NCBI GenBank assembly: GCA_023441055.1
Contig: JAEZQY010000004.1
Span: 26,221-90,220, forward strand
Length of the DNA stretch: 64,000 nt
Direction: 5' to 3'
From: Bacillota bacterium
Lineage (GTDB): Bacteria; Bacillota; Bacilli; Paenibacillales; UBA4045
Shown: in pieces, positions 50,142 through 60,173 of the stretch
How the letters are laid out: each line of letters opens with the position of its first letter
How positions within the stretch are numbered: position 1 is the first letter of the stretch
The notes under the pieces: model-generated
The model's database searches: none
What the model saw: the letters and a program-made list of their open reading frames with translations, nothing else
Told to the model about the DNA's origin: nothing
Position numbers and translations under genes: made by a program

Positions 50142-51566
50142 ATGGCGAAGAAGACGTTATATGAGAAGATTTGGGATAATCACGAAATTCATTCCGAATC
50201 AGGCAAGCCCAGCATTATCTACATTGACTTGCACCTGGTGCACGAGGTAACTTCACCGCAAGCGTTCGAAGGCCTGCGTCTGTCCAATCGCAAGGTTCGC
50301 CGTCCTGAGCTGACCTTCGCAACAATGGACCACAACGTGCCGACCAAGGATCGCTTCAACATTAAGGATCCAATCTCCAAGCAGCAGATTGAGACGCTGG
50401 AGAAGAACTGCGCAGACTTCGGCGTGAAGCTGTTCGACTTGAACAATGTTGATCAAGGCGTCGTTCACGTTATGGGCCCAGAGCTTGGATTGACACATCC
50501 AGGCAAGACGATTGTGTGCGGCGACAGCCATACGTCTACGCATGGCGCGTTCGGCGCACTCGCATTCGGCATCGGCACCAGCGAGGTTGAGCATGTGCTG
50601 GCTACCCAATGTCTGCAGCAAAGCAAGTCCAAGACGATGGAAGTGCGTGTGAACGGCAAGCTGGGACCTGGTGTGAAGGCGAAGGACTTGATTCTCGGCA
50701 TTATCGCGAAGTACGGTACGGATTTCGCTACGGGCTATGTGGTGGAATACACGGGCGAAGCGATCCGCAGCCTGACGATGGAAGAGCGTATGACGGTCTG
50801 CAACATGTCCATCGAGGCAGGCGCGCGCGCAGGTCTGATCGCTCCGGACGAGACGACCTTCAACTATCTGCGTGATCGCGAATATGTGCCGCAAGGCGCG
50901 GCATTCGACGCAGCTGTAGAGGAATGGAAGAAGCTTGTAACTGACGAAGGCGCGGCCTATGACCAACTCGTGACATTCGACGCTAATACACTGGCACCGC
51001 AAGTGACTTGGGGAACAAGCCCAGGCATGGGTACCGATATTATGTCGAGCGTACCAGATCCGCAGAGCTTCGAAACGGAGAACGAACGCAAGGCTGCCGA
51101 GAAGGCGCTGGAGTACATGGATCTGAAACCAGGTACACCTATGAAGGATATCCAGATTAATCGCGTATTCATCGGCTCCTGCACGAACGGCCGTATCGAG
51201 GACCTGCGCGCGGCAGCATCTGTTGCCAAGGGCTACAAGGTGTCCTCCCAGGTTGAAGCGATCGTCGTTCCAGGCTCGGGACGTGTGAAGCTGCAGGCGG
51301 AGAAGGAAGGGCTGGATCAGATCTTCATCGATGCTGGCTTCGAATGGCGCGACGCGGGTTGCAGCATGTGTCTGGCGATGAACCCTGACGTATTGAACCC
51401 TGGTGATCGCTGCGCATCGACCTCGAACCGCAACTTCGAAGGCCGTCAAGGTCGCGGCGGACGCACGCATCTGGTATCGCCTGAGATGGCGGCAGCAGCT
51501 GCAATCATGGGACACTTCACAGATACACGCGATTGGAAATATAAGACGGAAGCCGCTATCGGCTAA
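50142..51566 (+). CDS. leuC: 3-isopropylmalate dehydratase large subunit
   Basis: A 474-residue aconitase-superfamily enzyme subunit of leucine synthesis, interconverting 2- and 3-isopropylmalate with LeuD. The [4Fe-4S] ligands are C347 (GSCTNGR), C407 and C410 (GCSMC). HTSTHGAFGALAFGIGTSEVEH is typical. ATAGGGGTG is the ribosome site. The leuCD pair stands alone: no leuA, leuB or ilv gene is adjacent. As an iron-sulfur enzyme it is a classical iron-sparing target, which fits the upstream Fur-type box. Confidence 0.97.
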   Translation: MAKKTLYEKIWDNHEIHSESGKPSIIYIDLHLVHEVTSPQAFEGLRLSNRKVRRPELTFATMDHNVPTKDRFNIKDPISKQQIETLEKNCADFGVKLFDLNNVDQGVVHVMGPELGLTHPGKTIVCGDSHTSTHGAFGALAFGIGTSEVEHVLATQCLQQSKSKTMEVRVNGKLGPGVKAKDLILGIIAKYGTDFATGYVVEYTGEAIRSLTMEERMTVCNMSIEAGARAGLIAPDETTFNYLRDREYVPQGAAFDAAVEEWKKLVTDEGAAYDQLVTFDANTLAPQVTWGTSPGMGTDIMSSVPDPQSFETENERKAAEKALEYMDLKPGTPMKDIQINRVFIGSCTNGRIEDLRAAASVAKGYKVSSQVEAIVVPGSGRVKLQAEKEGLDQIFIDAGFEWRDAGCSMCLAMNPDVLNPGDRCASTSNRNFEGRQGRGGRTHLVSPEMAAAAAIMGHFTDTRDWKYKTEAAIG

Positions 51567-51590
51567 TCGGGAGAGAGGGGAATACACACT

Positions 51591-52184
51591 ATGCAAGCAT
51601 TCATTAAACATTCAGGCATTGTGGCGCCGGTCGACCGCGTCAACGTGGATACGGACGCAATTATTCCTAAGCAGTTCCTGAAGCGCATTGAGCGCACAGG
51701 CTTCGGACAATTCCTGTTCTTCGAATGGCGCTGGGACGAAGAAGGCAATGTGAACGAGGATTTCGAGATGAACAAGGAGCGCTACAAGGGCGCATCGGTC
51801 CTGATCTCTCGCGCCAATTTCGGCTGCGGCTCCTCTCGTGAGCATGCGCCTTGGGCGATTCTTGATTACGGCTTTCAGGTTGTAATCGCGCCGTCCTACG
51901 CGGATATCTTCTATAACAACTGCTTCAAGAACGGTATTCTTCCGATTAAGCTGTCTGAGGAGCAAGTGGAAGAGCTGTTCCAACGTACAGCCAAACACGA
52001 CGGCTACAAGCTGCATGTTGATTTGGAAAATAAACAGCTGTCCGATGACTTCGGACTGACAATCGCATTCGATCTTGACGAGCATCGCCGCCAATTCCTG
52101 TTGCAGGGGCTGGACGATATCGGTCTGACGCTGAAGCAAGAGGCTAAAATAGCAGCTTACGAGCAAGCTAGGGCGATTGGCTAA
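51591..52184 (+). CDS. leuD: 3-isopropylmalate dehydratase small subunit
   Basis: A 197-residue swivelling-domain subunit partnering LeuC. VDTDAIIPKQFLKRIERTGFG, the substrate-binding NFGCGSSREHAPWAI and FYNNCFKNGILPI are diagnostic. It starts 24 bases after leuC, with GAGAGGGG upstream, and is followed by a large hairpin. Confidence 0.97.
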   Translation: MQAFIKHSGIVAPVDRVNVDTDAIIPKQFLKRIERTGFGQFLFFEWRWDEEGNVNEDFEMNKERYKGASVLISRANFGCGSSREHAPWAILDYGFQVVIAPSYADIFYNNCFKNGILPIKLSEEQVEELFQRTAKHDGYKLHVDLENKQLSDDFGLTIAFDLDEHRRQFLLQGLDDIGLTLKQEAKIAAYEQARAIG

Positions 52185-52200
52185 TAGAGTCGATACTAGG

Positions 52201-52259
52201 AGAACCTCCTGTCATAGAACGTGCGGCATGCTTGCTGCACATCTGCGGCAGGAGGTTCT
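52201..52259 (+). terminator. Large two-tier hairpin after leuD
   Basis: An 11-base perfect stem (AGAACCTCCTG at 52201-52211 with its complement at 52249-52259) encloses a smaller GTGC/GCAC hairpin at about 52220-52240. The tail is TTCC only, so it may stabilise the leuCD mRNA end rather than act as a classical terminator. Confidence 0.55.
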
Positions 52260-52423
52260 TCCATCAGGAAGTGCAACTTTATCGCCTGACTGTCGTCTAA
52301 TTAAGTAACCCATGCTGACAGCGGAGGTGGTCTTTTTTTCTGTCCAAGCGCGTTCTCATTTGCTAGAATAGTAGTATTAGAGATTATACATTACATATTA
52401 ATTAATTTGGATGGAGGCTGTTT

Positions 52424-55108
52424 ATGAAGAAGTTCGTCGCGCTCTTGCTCGTGTTGTGCCTGGTGCTGCCTCAGGCTGCATTCGCTAATGAGACAGCAGT
52501 GCCTAAGTTTTCGTACAGCGATACGAACACGCATTGGGGCAAGAAGCATATTGCTAAGCTAGCGCTGCTAGGGATCACTTCCGGTTATGATGACGGCACG
52601 TTCCGTCCTGAGGTTAAGCTGACCCAGGAGCAGGCGGTTACAATGTTGATTAATATGATGGGTCTGCAAGGAGAAGTTGATTCCGAGACGGAGGCGGTCC
52701 TGCCATTCGAGATATCCGGTTGGGCTAAGCCTTATGTGGTATTAGCGCTGAGCAAGAGGCTCATCAGCATGCAGGAGGAAATCCAGGGTGTAACCAGCGG
52801 TGGACAGACATCGGCCTGGGGCACGCAGCCCGCATCGCGAGAATGGGTGACGAAGCTGATCATTCGCGCGATCGGCCAAGAGGCTGGAGCAAGCAATCAG
52901 GAGAGCCAGTCGACCGGCTTCTCCGATGAGGGGCAAATCACTAGCGGTTATAAGGGCTATATTAATCTTGCCAAGTCACTCAATATTGTGAGCGGCAATA
53001 CAGATGGGACATTCAATCCGCTCGGGACGGTTACACGCGCACAGATGGCGGTGTTCATCGGCAATGCGGAGAAGTATCTGACCAAGCGCAGCAGTCGAAT
53101 CGCGGCCGGCACTGTGCTGAGCATTGACAGCGGCTCTGTTACGCTGCAGACTGCGGCAGGGGCGATCACGCTCTCGATCTCCTCGCAGGCAGGCATTTAT
53201 GATACGACTAATTCGGCTATAGGCATATCGAATATTGCGAACGGCGATTATCTGTATGTCATTCAGTATAATAATACGGCTTATCATCTCGAGAAGTCAG
53301 ATTCCGGTTCAGCACCAACGCCGACACCGACGGAGCAGTTCGAGACGATTACAGGCATACTAGAGAATATCTCACAGGTGTCTCAGACGATCGTGCTTAC
53401 CATTGATGGCGAAGTGAAATCCTACCCATTCGCGGCGAACACGACGATTACATCGGTCAATGGCACAGGACTCTCCTTATCCTCGCTCGTTCCAGGGAGC
53501 ACGCTAGAACTGAAGCGCGTTGCAGGGGATGCAACGAATCCGATTACGAGCATCGTCGTCAGACAATTAACGGAGCTCAAGACCGTGACAGGTACAGTTG
53601 AACGTATTCTCAGCGGCACGAATCTGGTCGAAGTGAAAGATACGGCAACAAGTGAGAAAGCGATCTATGAGCTGCTATCTACAACGGTGATCACCAGCGG
53701 CACACGCGAGCTGACAGGAGTATCTGACTTGCATGTTGGTGATGAAGTGACCGTATCGCTGAAGGATGGCGTGGTTACAGCTTTCACTGTTACGAAGTCA
53801 GCTGTAACTGCAATTGAGGGTAAGGTATTCACAGTTGATGCTGGCATCAGGAATATTAATCTATTCGGCGAGAATAACACCACAATGGGGTACTTCGTTG
53901 AATCGGATGCGATCGTTCAGATTACCGGCATGAATGCTGCTGATCTCGGCGATGTGCAGAAGGACGATGAAGTGATCATCGAGCTGAATGCGAACAATAA
54001 GGTGCAGAAGATTATCGTGAAGAACCGTTCGATTGAAGCGAAGCTGCAAACGGAATTCTTCGACTTCGATGAGGTGTCGAACACGCTATTGTTCCGCGAG
54101 GACAGCAAGACATTGGTTACCAAGGAAATTCTAGCGGACACGGTCATTGAATTTAATGGTATGGCGATTACAAGAGATCAGATCAAGACCAGCTTCACCA
54201 AGGGCAGGAAAATTGACTTGGTCTTCTCCGGCGATCGAATCGTCAGAATGAGTAATTCCTGGAAGTATTCGGGTAAGGTGACGGATATCTTACCGCTCAC
54301 GAATACGATCAAGATCAATTCGGACGAATATGGCAGCATGTCGTTCAGCTATAACGCTGCGCCGTTCGTTGAATTGTTCGGCAAGTCGAGTACTTCACTG
54401 GCTGATGTAAGAATCGGCGATCAAGTTCAATTGACGCTTGACAGCGCTCAGTCCAAGGTACAATCGATTCAGATTACACAGCGCAGACTGTTTAAGGTCA
54501 CCAGCAAGCTGTCCTATAAGCTGACAGTAGCGGACGAGAACGGCACATCATTTGATATCAACAATGTGACATCTGCGGCAGTCTCGCATTATGACAAGCT
54601 GTTCGCCACATATAATGATATCACGGCAGGCTCTTACGTGATGGTAACACTGAATGGAACGACGCCATCTTCGATCTATATTCCGAAGGTATCCTACGGC
54701 AATGTTGACAGTGTGGAGAGCGCGCGCAATACGTTTAATTATTCAGAATTCGGTAGCGCGTCGCGAACAATCTCGAGCAACACAACCGTTATCTTGAATG
54801 GAACGACGCAATCCACCGTCAGCGGTCTGGCGGCGGGAGATCGCATCCTGCTCGTAGAAGGCAAGGACGGCCTGCGCTTGATTCAGAAACTGACGAAGCT
54901 GGAGAAGAAGCTAATCTCGTATAACGCGACTGCGCATTCCGTTGACTTCTATCGCGCGACCCTAACGGAGACGAACCGTTATGCGCTCGATGCTAATGTC
55001 TTCATCCACAGAGGCGCGGATAAGCTTACAACAGCTGCATTGGTGAAGGATGTCAGTCTCAATGCGTATCTTTACAACAATGTGATTATGGAGATTGAGC
55101 TTAAGTAA
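52424..55108 (+). CDS. S-layer-homology (SLH) domain surface protein
   Basis: An 894-residue secreted protein. The signal peptide ends at AAFA (about residue 22). Three SLH units follow: about 28-75 (YDDGTFRPEVKLTQEQA), about 88-155 (interrupted, with a Gln/Ser/Gly insertion) and about 165-220 (NTDGTFNPLGTVTRAQMA). SLH domains bind pyruvylated cell-wall polymers. The remaining 670 residues are Thr/Ser/Val-rich beta-strand repeats of about 60-80 residues with recurring GD-x-V and N-x-T elements; no enzyme domain was recognised. ATGGAGG is the ribosome site. A structural or S-layer role is likely. Confidence 0.9.
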   Translation: MKKFVALLLVLCLVLPQAAFANETAVPKFSYSDTNTHWGKKHIAKLALLGITSGYDDGTFRPEVKLTQEQAVTMLINMMGLQGEVDSETEAVLPFEISGWAKPYVVLALSKRLISMQEEIQGVTSGGQTSAWGTQPASREWVTKLIIRAIGQEAGASNQESQSTGFSDEGQITSGYKGYINLAKSLNIVSGNTDGTFNPLGTVTRAQMAVFIGNAEKYLTKRSSRIAAGTVLSIDSGSVTLQTAAGAITLSISSQAGIYDTTNSAIGISNIANGDYLYVIQYNNTAYHLEKSDSGSAPTPTPTEQFETITGILENISQVSQTIVLTIDGEVKSYPFAANTTITSVNGTGLSLSSLVPGSTLELKRVAGDATNPITSIVVRQLTELKTVTGTVERILSGTNLVEVKDTATSEKAIYELLSTTVITSGTRELTGVSDLHVGDEVTVSLKDGVVTAFTVTKSAVTAIEGKVFTVDAGIRNINLFGENNTTMGYFVESDAIVQITGMNAADLGDVQKDDEVIIELNANNKVQKIIVKNRSIEAKLQTEFFDFDEVSNTLLFREDSKTLVTKEILADTVIEFNGMAITRDQIKTSFTKGRKIDLVFSGDRIVRMSNSWKYSGKVTDILPLTNTIKINSDEYGSMSFSYNAAPFVELFGKSSTSLADVRIGDQVQLTLDSAQSKVQSIQITQRRLFKVTSKLSYKLTVADENGTSFDINNVTSAAVSHYDKLFATYNDITAGSYVMVTLNGTTPSSIYIPKVSYGNVDSVESARNTFNYSEFGSASRTISSNTTVILNGTTQSTVSGLAAGDRILLVEGKDGLRLIQKLTKLEKKLISYNATAHSVDFYRATLTETNRYALDANVFIHRGADKLTTAALVKDVSLNAYLYNNVIMEIELK

Positions 55109-55229
55109 TCGCGTATAATATCGCGCGAATTGCAGGTCGGGCTGCTTCCATTTGGAGCAGCCCGCCTTTGCGTTTGAATCTATGATTTGGCATAATGGGT
55201 AGGTACTATTTGGACGAGGAGAGACAGTT

Positions 55230-55877
55230 GTGACGAAGAAGCAGGTTAGACATATCCTGGATACGATTGCCGAGATGTTCCCTGATGCGCACTGCGAGCT
55301 GAATCATTCCAATCCGTTCGAATTAACGATTGCGGTGCTGCTGTCCGCGCAATGCACAGACGAGACGGTTAATAAGGTAACGGCCCAATTATTCGAGAAG
55401 TACAAGTCGCCTGAAGATTATCTATCCGTAACGATAGAAGAGCTAGAACAAGATATTCGGAGAATAGGACTGTTCCGCAACAAGGCGAAGCATATTCAGC
55501 AATTGTGTAAACTGCTGTTAACAGCGTATAATGGAGAAATTCCGAGTGAATATGCGGAGTTGGTCAAGCTGCCTGGCGTTGGACGCAAGACAGCGAACGT
55601 CGTCATCTCCAATGCATTCGGAGTGCCCGCAATCGCGGTGGATACACACGTAGAGCGCGTGTCCAAGCGGTTGAGGCTTGCTGGCAAGGACGACACCGTG
55701 CTCCAGGTCGAGCAGAAGCTGATGAAGCAGGTGCCTAAGGAAGAGTGGACGGTCACTCACCATCGGTTAATCTTCTTCGGTCGTTATCATTGCAAGGCGC
55801 AATCGCCGCAATGCGACATCTGCCCGCTGCTGGATATCTGCAAGGAAGGCCAAGCCAGAATGAAGAAAATGAAATAG
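55230..55877 (+). CDS. nth: Endonuclease III (DNA glycosylase/AP lyase)
   Basis: A 215-residue helix-hairpin-helix glycosylase repairing oxidised pyrimidines. The HhH motif LPGVGRKTANVV carries the catalytic lysine, the Asp lies in AVDTHVERVSKRL, and the [4Fe-4S] ligands form C-x6-C-x2-C-x5-C at the C-terminus (CKAQSPQCDICPLLDIC). The GTG start follows GAGGAGAG. In Bacillus nth follows dnaD; here the two are separated by about 26 kb. Confidence 0.96.
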   Translation: MTKKQVRHILDTIAEMFPDAHCELNHSNPFELTIAVLLSAQCTDETVNKVTAQLFEKYKSPEDYLSVTIEELEQDIRRIGLFRNKAKHIQQLCKLLLTAYNGEIPSEYAELVKLPGVGRKTANVVISNAFGVPAIAVDTHVERVSKRLRLAGKDDTVLQVEQKLMKQVPKEEWTVTHHRLIFFGRYHCKAQSPQCDICPLLDICKEGQARMKKMK

Positions 55878-55927
55878 GCAAGACTAGGAACACAACACCA
55901 TACAAGAACAGGAAGAGGTTGGAGCAC

Positions 55928-56200
55928 GTGAGATGCATTTCGGTTTACACCAAAAACTTCGAGGTTTTCTCGGACATCTATGAAGAAATTCTGAGCACGC
56001 CACTGGAAGAGAATGAAGAGAAGTCGATACAGGATGTGGTGTTCAGCGATTCCGGCGAGATTGACGATGAATATATCAATCGCTTGAAGATTAAGCCAGA
56101 GGTTGTCGTGATGAAGGAGAAGGCCAGAGATATCATGATCCTGCAGCATGGTGATGTGTTCGAAATATTCATTCCAGAGACACAAGTTGTGGTAAACTAG
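55928..56200 (+). CDS. Small acidic protein of unknown function
   Basis: A 90-residue soluble acidic protein beginning RCISVYTKNFEVFSDIYEEIL. No family recognised. The GTG at 55928 is chosen because AGAGGTTGGAG stands just upstream; the longer frame overlaps nth without a site. It lies about 50 bases after nth and is followed by a strong terminator, so it is likely in the nth transcript. Confidence 0.7.
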   Translation: MRCISVYTKNFEVFSDIYEEILSTPLEENEEKSIQDVVFSDSGEIDDEYINRLKIKPEVVVMKEKARDIMILQHGDVFEIFIPETQVVVN

Positions 56201-56203
56201 ATT

Positions 56204-56230
56204 CCGGGTTATACCCGGTTTCTTTTTTTT
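56204..56230 (+). terminator. Intrinsic terminator after the nth transcript
   Basis: CCGGGT (56204-56209) pairs with ACCCGG (56213-56218) around a three-base loop, followed by TTTCTTTTTTTT. Strong rho-independent terminator. Confidence 0.88.
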
Positions 56231-56235
56231 ATTCG

Positions 56236-56328
56236 TATATAAGACTTATAAGTTTTCAACTTAAAGGTGCTTATATATCGACGCTAAACGGTAACGCCCT
56301 GCGGAGCAGGGCGTTACCGTTTATCTGG
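56236..56328 (+). repeat. Dispersed structured repeat, copy 1
   Basis: A 93-base element with two modules. The A+T-rich left module is bounded by TATATAAG (56236-56243) and CTTATATA (56270-56277) and has an inner AAGTT/AACTT hairpin. The right module is a perfect 18-base stem (56285-56302 with 56306-56323, loop GGA), closing with ATCTGG. A second copy at 63878-64000 keeps the left module and the outer bases of the right one, but has a different core. It lies between the nth terminator and the dynamin gene. Confidence 0.85.
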
Positions 56329-56365
56329 AACATTGTTCTTACTATATGAGGGAGAGTATAGCGAG

Positions 56366-59300
56366 ATGATACAGACACAAAGCTGGGGAAGTCTGCAGAC
56401 GCGTATGCAGGAGCACGGCGATCATGAGAATGCGAATAAGCTTGCAGAGCTGACAGACAAGCTGCAAGCAGGCAAGGCGGCAATTGCACTGAGCGGACAC
56501 TTCTCTGCTGGGAAATCCAGCTTAATTAACTTATTGTGCGGACGGAAGCTGCTGCCAACAGGTCCGATTCCCACGAGCGCGAATTTGGTCGTGATTGAGC
56601 ATGGACCGGAGGAAGTAACCGTCTACACTGGAGAAAACGTTAATGGGGAGAGTCAGGCAATCCGCGCACCTATCGATGAGCTGGAGGCGTATTGCAAAAA
56701 TGGAGAGCAGTATCGACGCATCGATATCCGGTATCCGAGCGAGCGGTTGGCTGATAAGCTTCTCCTGATGGACACGCCCGGTGTAGACTCAACCGATGAC
56801 GCACATATGCTCGCAACGGAATCCTCGTTGCATCTGGCAGACGCCGTGCTGTATGTGACGGATTACAACCATGTGCTGTCCGAGCTGAACTTAAGCTTCA
56901 CCAAACGCTTAAAGGATTGGGGCAAGCCGCTCTATATTATTGTTAATCAAGTGGATAAGCATCAGGATTCGGAGCTCAGTTATGAGCAGTATAAATCGAA
57001 TGTGATTGAATCATTCCGAAGCTGGGGAGTTGAGCCGGAAGGGTTCCTGTTTGTGTCTGTTAAGTCCCCCCATCATCCTAGCAGTGAATGGAACAAGCTA
57101 ATCTGGGTGATTGAGCAATTGAAGGCGCGAGCGAGCGATCTGTTAGCGTATAGCACAGCGCGTTCCGCTGCAGTTATTTTGCAGGAGCATGCGGCGTTCG
57201 TGTATCCTGACCAAGACATGGATAGTGACCAGCAAGCGGTGTGGGAGAAGTCCGAGCAGCAGTTGAAGCTTGTGCAGCAAGAAATCGATGCGCTGATGCA
57301 GAGACCGGAGCAGATCGCCAGTCAGTTCCGACATGATCTGAACAAGCTGGCGGACAATGCGCCGATTATGCCTGCCTCACTGCGGGAATTGGCTGACCAT
57401 TATCTACAGAGCCGTAAGCCGGGCTTTAAGATGGGCTTCCTATTCACAGAAGGTAAGACGAAGGCCGAAATCGCTGAGCGTCTATCTGCCTTCTATACAC
57501 CGCTGCGTGATGGGATTGAGAAGCATCTGGTATGGCATGCGAATCAGTTAATTCGGCAGGTTGCGGAAGACTATGGGGAGTCTGATCGGTCTATTCCAGC
57601 CATCGAATCCGCACTTGCGCCGAATTGGCTTGTCGAGGAAGTGAAGGAATCTGCAGCTATCACCGGTGAATACACGATGACGTATTGCCGCCAGCTGGCC
57701 GAACGCATCAAGCATGACTGCAAGAGGCGCGCGCTGGATGTCGTGTCGGATATGCTGAACCATACCCAGAAAGCGGTAATGAAGCGTGCGGAGCCATTGC
57801 TGGCGAAGCGTGAAGAGCTTCTTGCATCAGTCGAGGAAGGAAGAGCATGGGCCCAGCGCAGTGCGCGCAAGGAAGCCTATGTGCGGGAGCTTAACGATCT
57901 GCTGCGTCGTGAACTGGCCTCGGCAGCTGTGAATTGGCCGGATCCGAATGAGGCGCCGCTAGAGGAATTCGCGACCGCGCAAGTGTTAAGCGATGACACC
58001 GATCAGTCGATACGGGCTGAGCCAGCTGAATCTGGCGATGTATCACTTGACAGGCGCGCTCCTATCGGAGCAATGGGGATCAACAGTGCGGATGCATCGG
58101 CAACGGTGGTTGCAGAGTCCGACTTTCATTATCGCGACATCATGCTCACAGCGGCTGATTCCCTCACCCAGATCGCAGAGGAGTTGGATGCGTTGCGCAG
58201 CTTCGAGCAGCTGCGCATGTCGCTGCTCGGACGCGCAGACAAGCTCCGCAATAATCGATTCACTGCTGCGTTGTTCGGTGCCTTCAGCGCTGGAAAGTCT
58301 TCCTTCGCCAACGCGTTGATTGGACAGGCGGTGCTGCCCGTATCGCCTAACCCGACTACGGCGGCGATTAACTCCATTCTGCCGCCAACCGAGCTGAATC
58401 AGCATCAGACTGCGCTCATTCATATGAAGTCGCATGATGCGTTGCTAAGCGATATTCGGTATTCCATGTCCATGCTGGGCCTCCACGGGGATTCCGTCAC
58501 AGGACTGGAGCAGGCGGCTGAGCTAATGAAGCAGTTGCATGCAGCGCAGGTTCCCGCTAAGGGGAAGCCGCATCTGTCATTCATACACGCTGCGCTGAGT
58601 GGATACGCCGATGTGAGAGAGCGGCTGGGCACGGTTTGGACTGCTGACTTCGAAACGTATAAGTCGTTCGTAGCGGAGGAGCATCGCTCTTGCTTTGTGG
58701 ATTCCATTGATCTTCATTATCATACGACGTTCGGTGATCAGGGTGTCGTATTCGTAGATACGCCGGGTGCGGATTCCATACATGCCAGACATACAGGTGT
58801 AACCTTCAATTATATTAAGAATGCTGACGCGATTGTATTCGTGACGTATTACAATCACGCCTTCTCGCAAGCTGACAAGCAATTTCTGATGCAGCTTGGC
58901 AGAGTGAAGGACAGCTTCGACTTGGACAAGATGTTCTTCATTGTCAATGCGGCGGATCTAGCTGCCTCTGAGGAGGAGCTTGACGAAGTACTAACCTATG
59001 TAGAGGGACAGCTGCTCGCGCATGGTATACGAAATCCGCGATTATTCGCCATGTCAAGCAGACTGGCGCTGGAGGCTAAGCAACATACCGATAGTCAGGC
59101 AATCGGAGAATCAGGCATTGCAGCGTTCGAGCAAGCTTTCTCACAATTTGCGCGTGATGAGCTGGCCTCGACGATGATGCGATCAGCCAGACTCGAGGCC
59201 GAAGCGGCGCTGAAGCGGCTTCAGCAAGCGCTGGAGGCTCAGCAGCAGGGAGAAGCAGCTCGCGCCGAGAAGGCTGCGCAGCTTCGCGGCAATCTCAGCG

Positions 59301-60034
59301 CACTATCGCTAGAGCTTAAGCGCAGGGCGCAAGAGCTGTCTGTTGCATCCGTGGGGCATGAGCTAGACGAGCTGCTGCATCATGTGAAGCAGCGTTATAC
59401 GTATCGCTTCGGCGATCTGTATAACGACGCCTTCCATCCATCCTCACTACGTGAGGATGGGCGAGATATGGCGATGGCGCTGCAATCCGCCTGGCAGCAA
59501 TTACTGCAATCCTCAGCGATCGATCTATCCCAAGAGCTGCTCGCGACGACGCTCAGAATGGAGCATTATATTCGTCAGAGAACGGCCAGATGGCAGGAGC
59601 TTGCAGTCGCTCTAGTTGATGAGCAGATGCCGGAATGCACGGATATACAGTGGAAAGATTATATATTCGATATGCCAGCTATCGATGAAACGCTAGGTGA
59701 GCTATCAACGGATGAGAGAGTGATTCGCAGGAGCTTCAAGAGCGCGCGAGCTTTCTTCGAAGGAGGTGGGAAGCAGGCGCTGAGACAGCTGCTAGAGACG
59801 GATGTGACCGCTGCGGTATCGGACTATATCGCTCGTCACGCGGAGCATCTGTCCGAGTTATACGAACGAATGATGCGGGATGCCATATTAGCTGCCTTCC
59901 ATCAGTTGATCGAGCAGCTGGAGCAGTATGTAGAGCAGGTTTACCAGCATAAGGAAGAAAGCTGGAGCGAGCCGGAATTGCAGTTGAAGATCGTTAGAAT
60001 ACACGCTCATATTCAACGATTTGCACGAGAATGA
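56366..60034 (+). CDS. Two-headed bacterial dynamin (DynA-like)
   Basis: A 1222-residue tandem dynamin-like GTPase, like DynA (YpbR) of Bacillus subtilis, which protects and fuses membranes. Module 1 has G1 GHFSAGKSS (44-52), G3 DTPGVDST and G4 NQVDKH. Module 2 has G1 GAFSAGKSS (about 637-645), G3 DTPGADS and a G4-like NAADLA. Long helical stalk regions follow each head (about 250-530 and 930-1215). Both P-loops are intact, so both heads may hydrolyse GTP, though the second G4 deviates from NKxD. GAGGGAGAG precedes the ATG. Dispersed repeats flank it together with the ABC genes. Confidence 0.92.
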   Translation: MIQTQSWGSLQTRMQEHGDHENANKLAELTDKLQAGKAAIALSGHFSAGKSSLINLLCGRKLLPTGPIPTSANLVVIEHGPEEVTVYTGENVNGESQAIRAPIDELEAYCKNGEQYRRIDIRYPSERLADKLLLMDTPGVDSTDDAHMLATESSLHLADAVLYVTDYNHVLSELNLSFTKRLKDWGKPLYIIVNQVDKHQDSELSYEQYKSNVIESFRSWGVEPEGFLFVSVKSPHHPSSEWNKLIWVIEQLKARASDLLAYSTARSAAVILQEHAAFVYPDQDMDSDQQAVWEKSEQQLKLVQQEIDALMQRPEQIASQFRHDLNKLADNAPIMPASLRELADHYLQSRKPGFKMGFLFTEGKTKAEIAERLSAFYTPLRDGIEKHLVWHANQLIRQVAEDYGESDRSIPAIESALAPNWLVEEVKESAAITGEYTMTYCRQLAERIKHDCKRRALDVVSDMLNHTQKAVMKRAEPLLAKREELLASVEEGRAWAQRSARKEAYVRELNDLLRRELASAAVNWPDPNEAPLEEFATAQVLSDDTDQSIRAEPAESGDVSLDRRAPIGAMGINSADASATVVAESDFHYRDIMLTAADSLTQIAEELDALRSFEQLRMSLLGRADKLRNNRFTAALFGAFSAGKSSFANALIGQAVLPVSPNPTTAAINSILPPTELNQHQTALIHMKSHDALLSDIRYSMSMLGLHGDSVTGLEQAAELMKQLHAAQVPAKGKPHLSFIHAALSGYADVRERLGTVWTADFETYKSFVAEEHRSCFVDSIDLHYHTTFGDQGVVFVDTPGADSIHARHTGVTFNYIKNADAIVFVTYYNHAFSQADKQFLMQLGRVKDSFDLDKMFFIVNAADLAASEEELDEVLTYVEGQLLAHGIRNPRLFAMSSRLALEAKQHTDSQAIGESGIAAFEQAFSQFARDELASTMMRSARLEAEAALKRLQQALEAQQQGEAARAEKAAQLRGNLSALSLELKRRAQELSVASVGHELDELLHHVKQRYTYRFGDLYNDAFHPSSLREDGRDMAMALQSAWQQLLQSSAIDLSQELLATTLRMEHYIRQRTARWQELAVALVDEQMPECTDIQWKDYIFDMPAIDETLGELSTDERVIRRSFKSARAFFEGGGKQALRQLLETDVTAAVSDYIARHAEHLSELYERMMRDAILAAFHQLIEQLEQYVEQVYQHKEESWSEPELQLKIVRIHAHIQRFARE

Positions 60035-60173
60035 GGCAATTCGTGGCGAAACCGTGACCATTTCGTGAAATATCGATCAATCCAGCCAAATCCACTGATT
60101 GAACGAACCACTGGGCGGTGATATAGTGTCTTAAATCAAGTCAAAAACTACATGAATGGCGCGGGAGGAACGT

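Noticed and set aside
50253..51611. 452-codon minus-strand frame opposite leuC
   Set aside because: It is a shadow of leuC, whose active-site cysteines are intact on the plus strand; the antisense product is Cys/His/Arg-rich and has no ribosome site.
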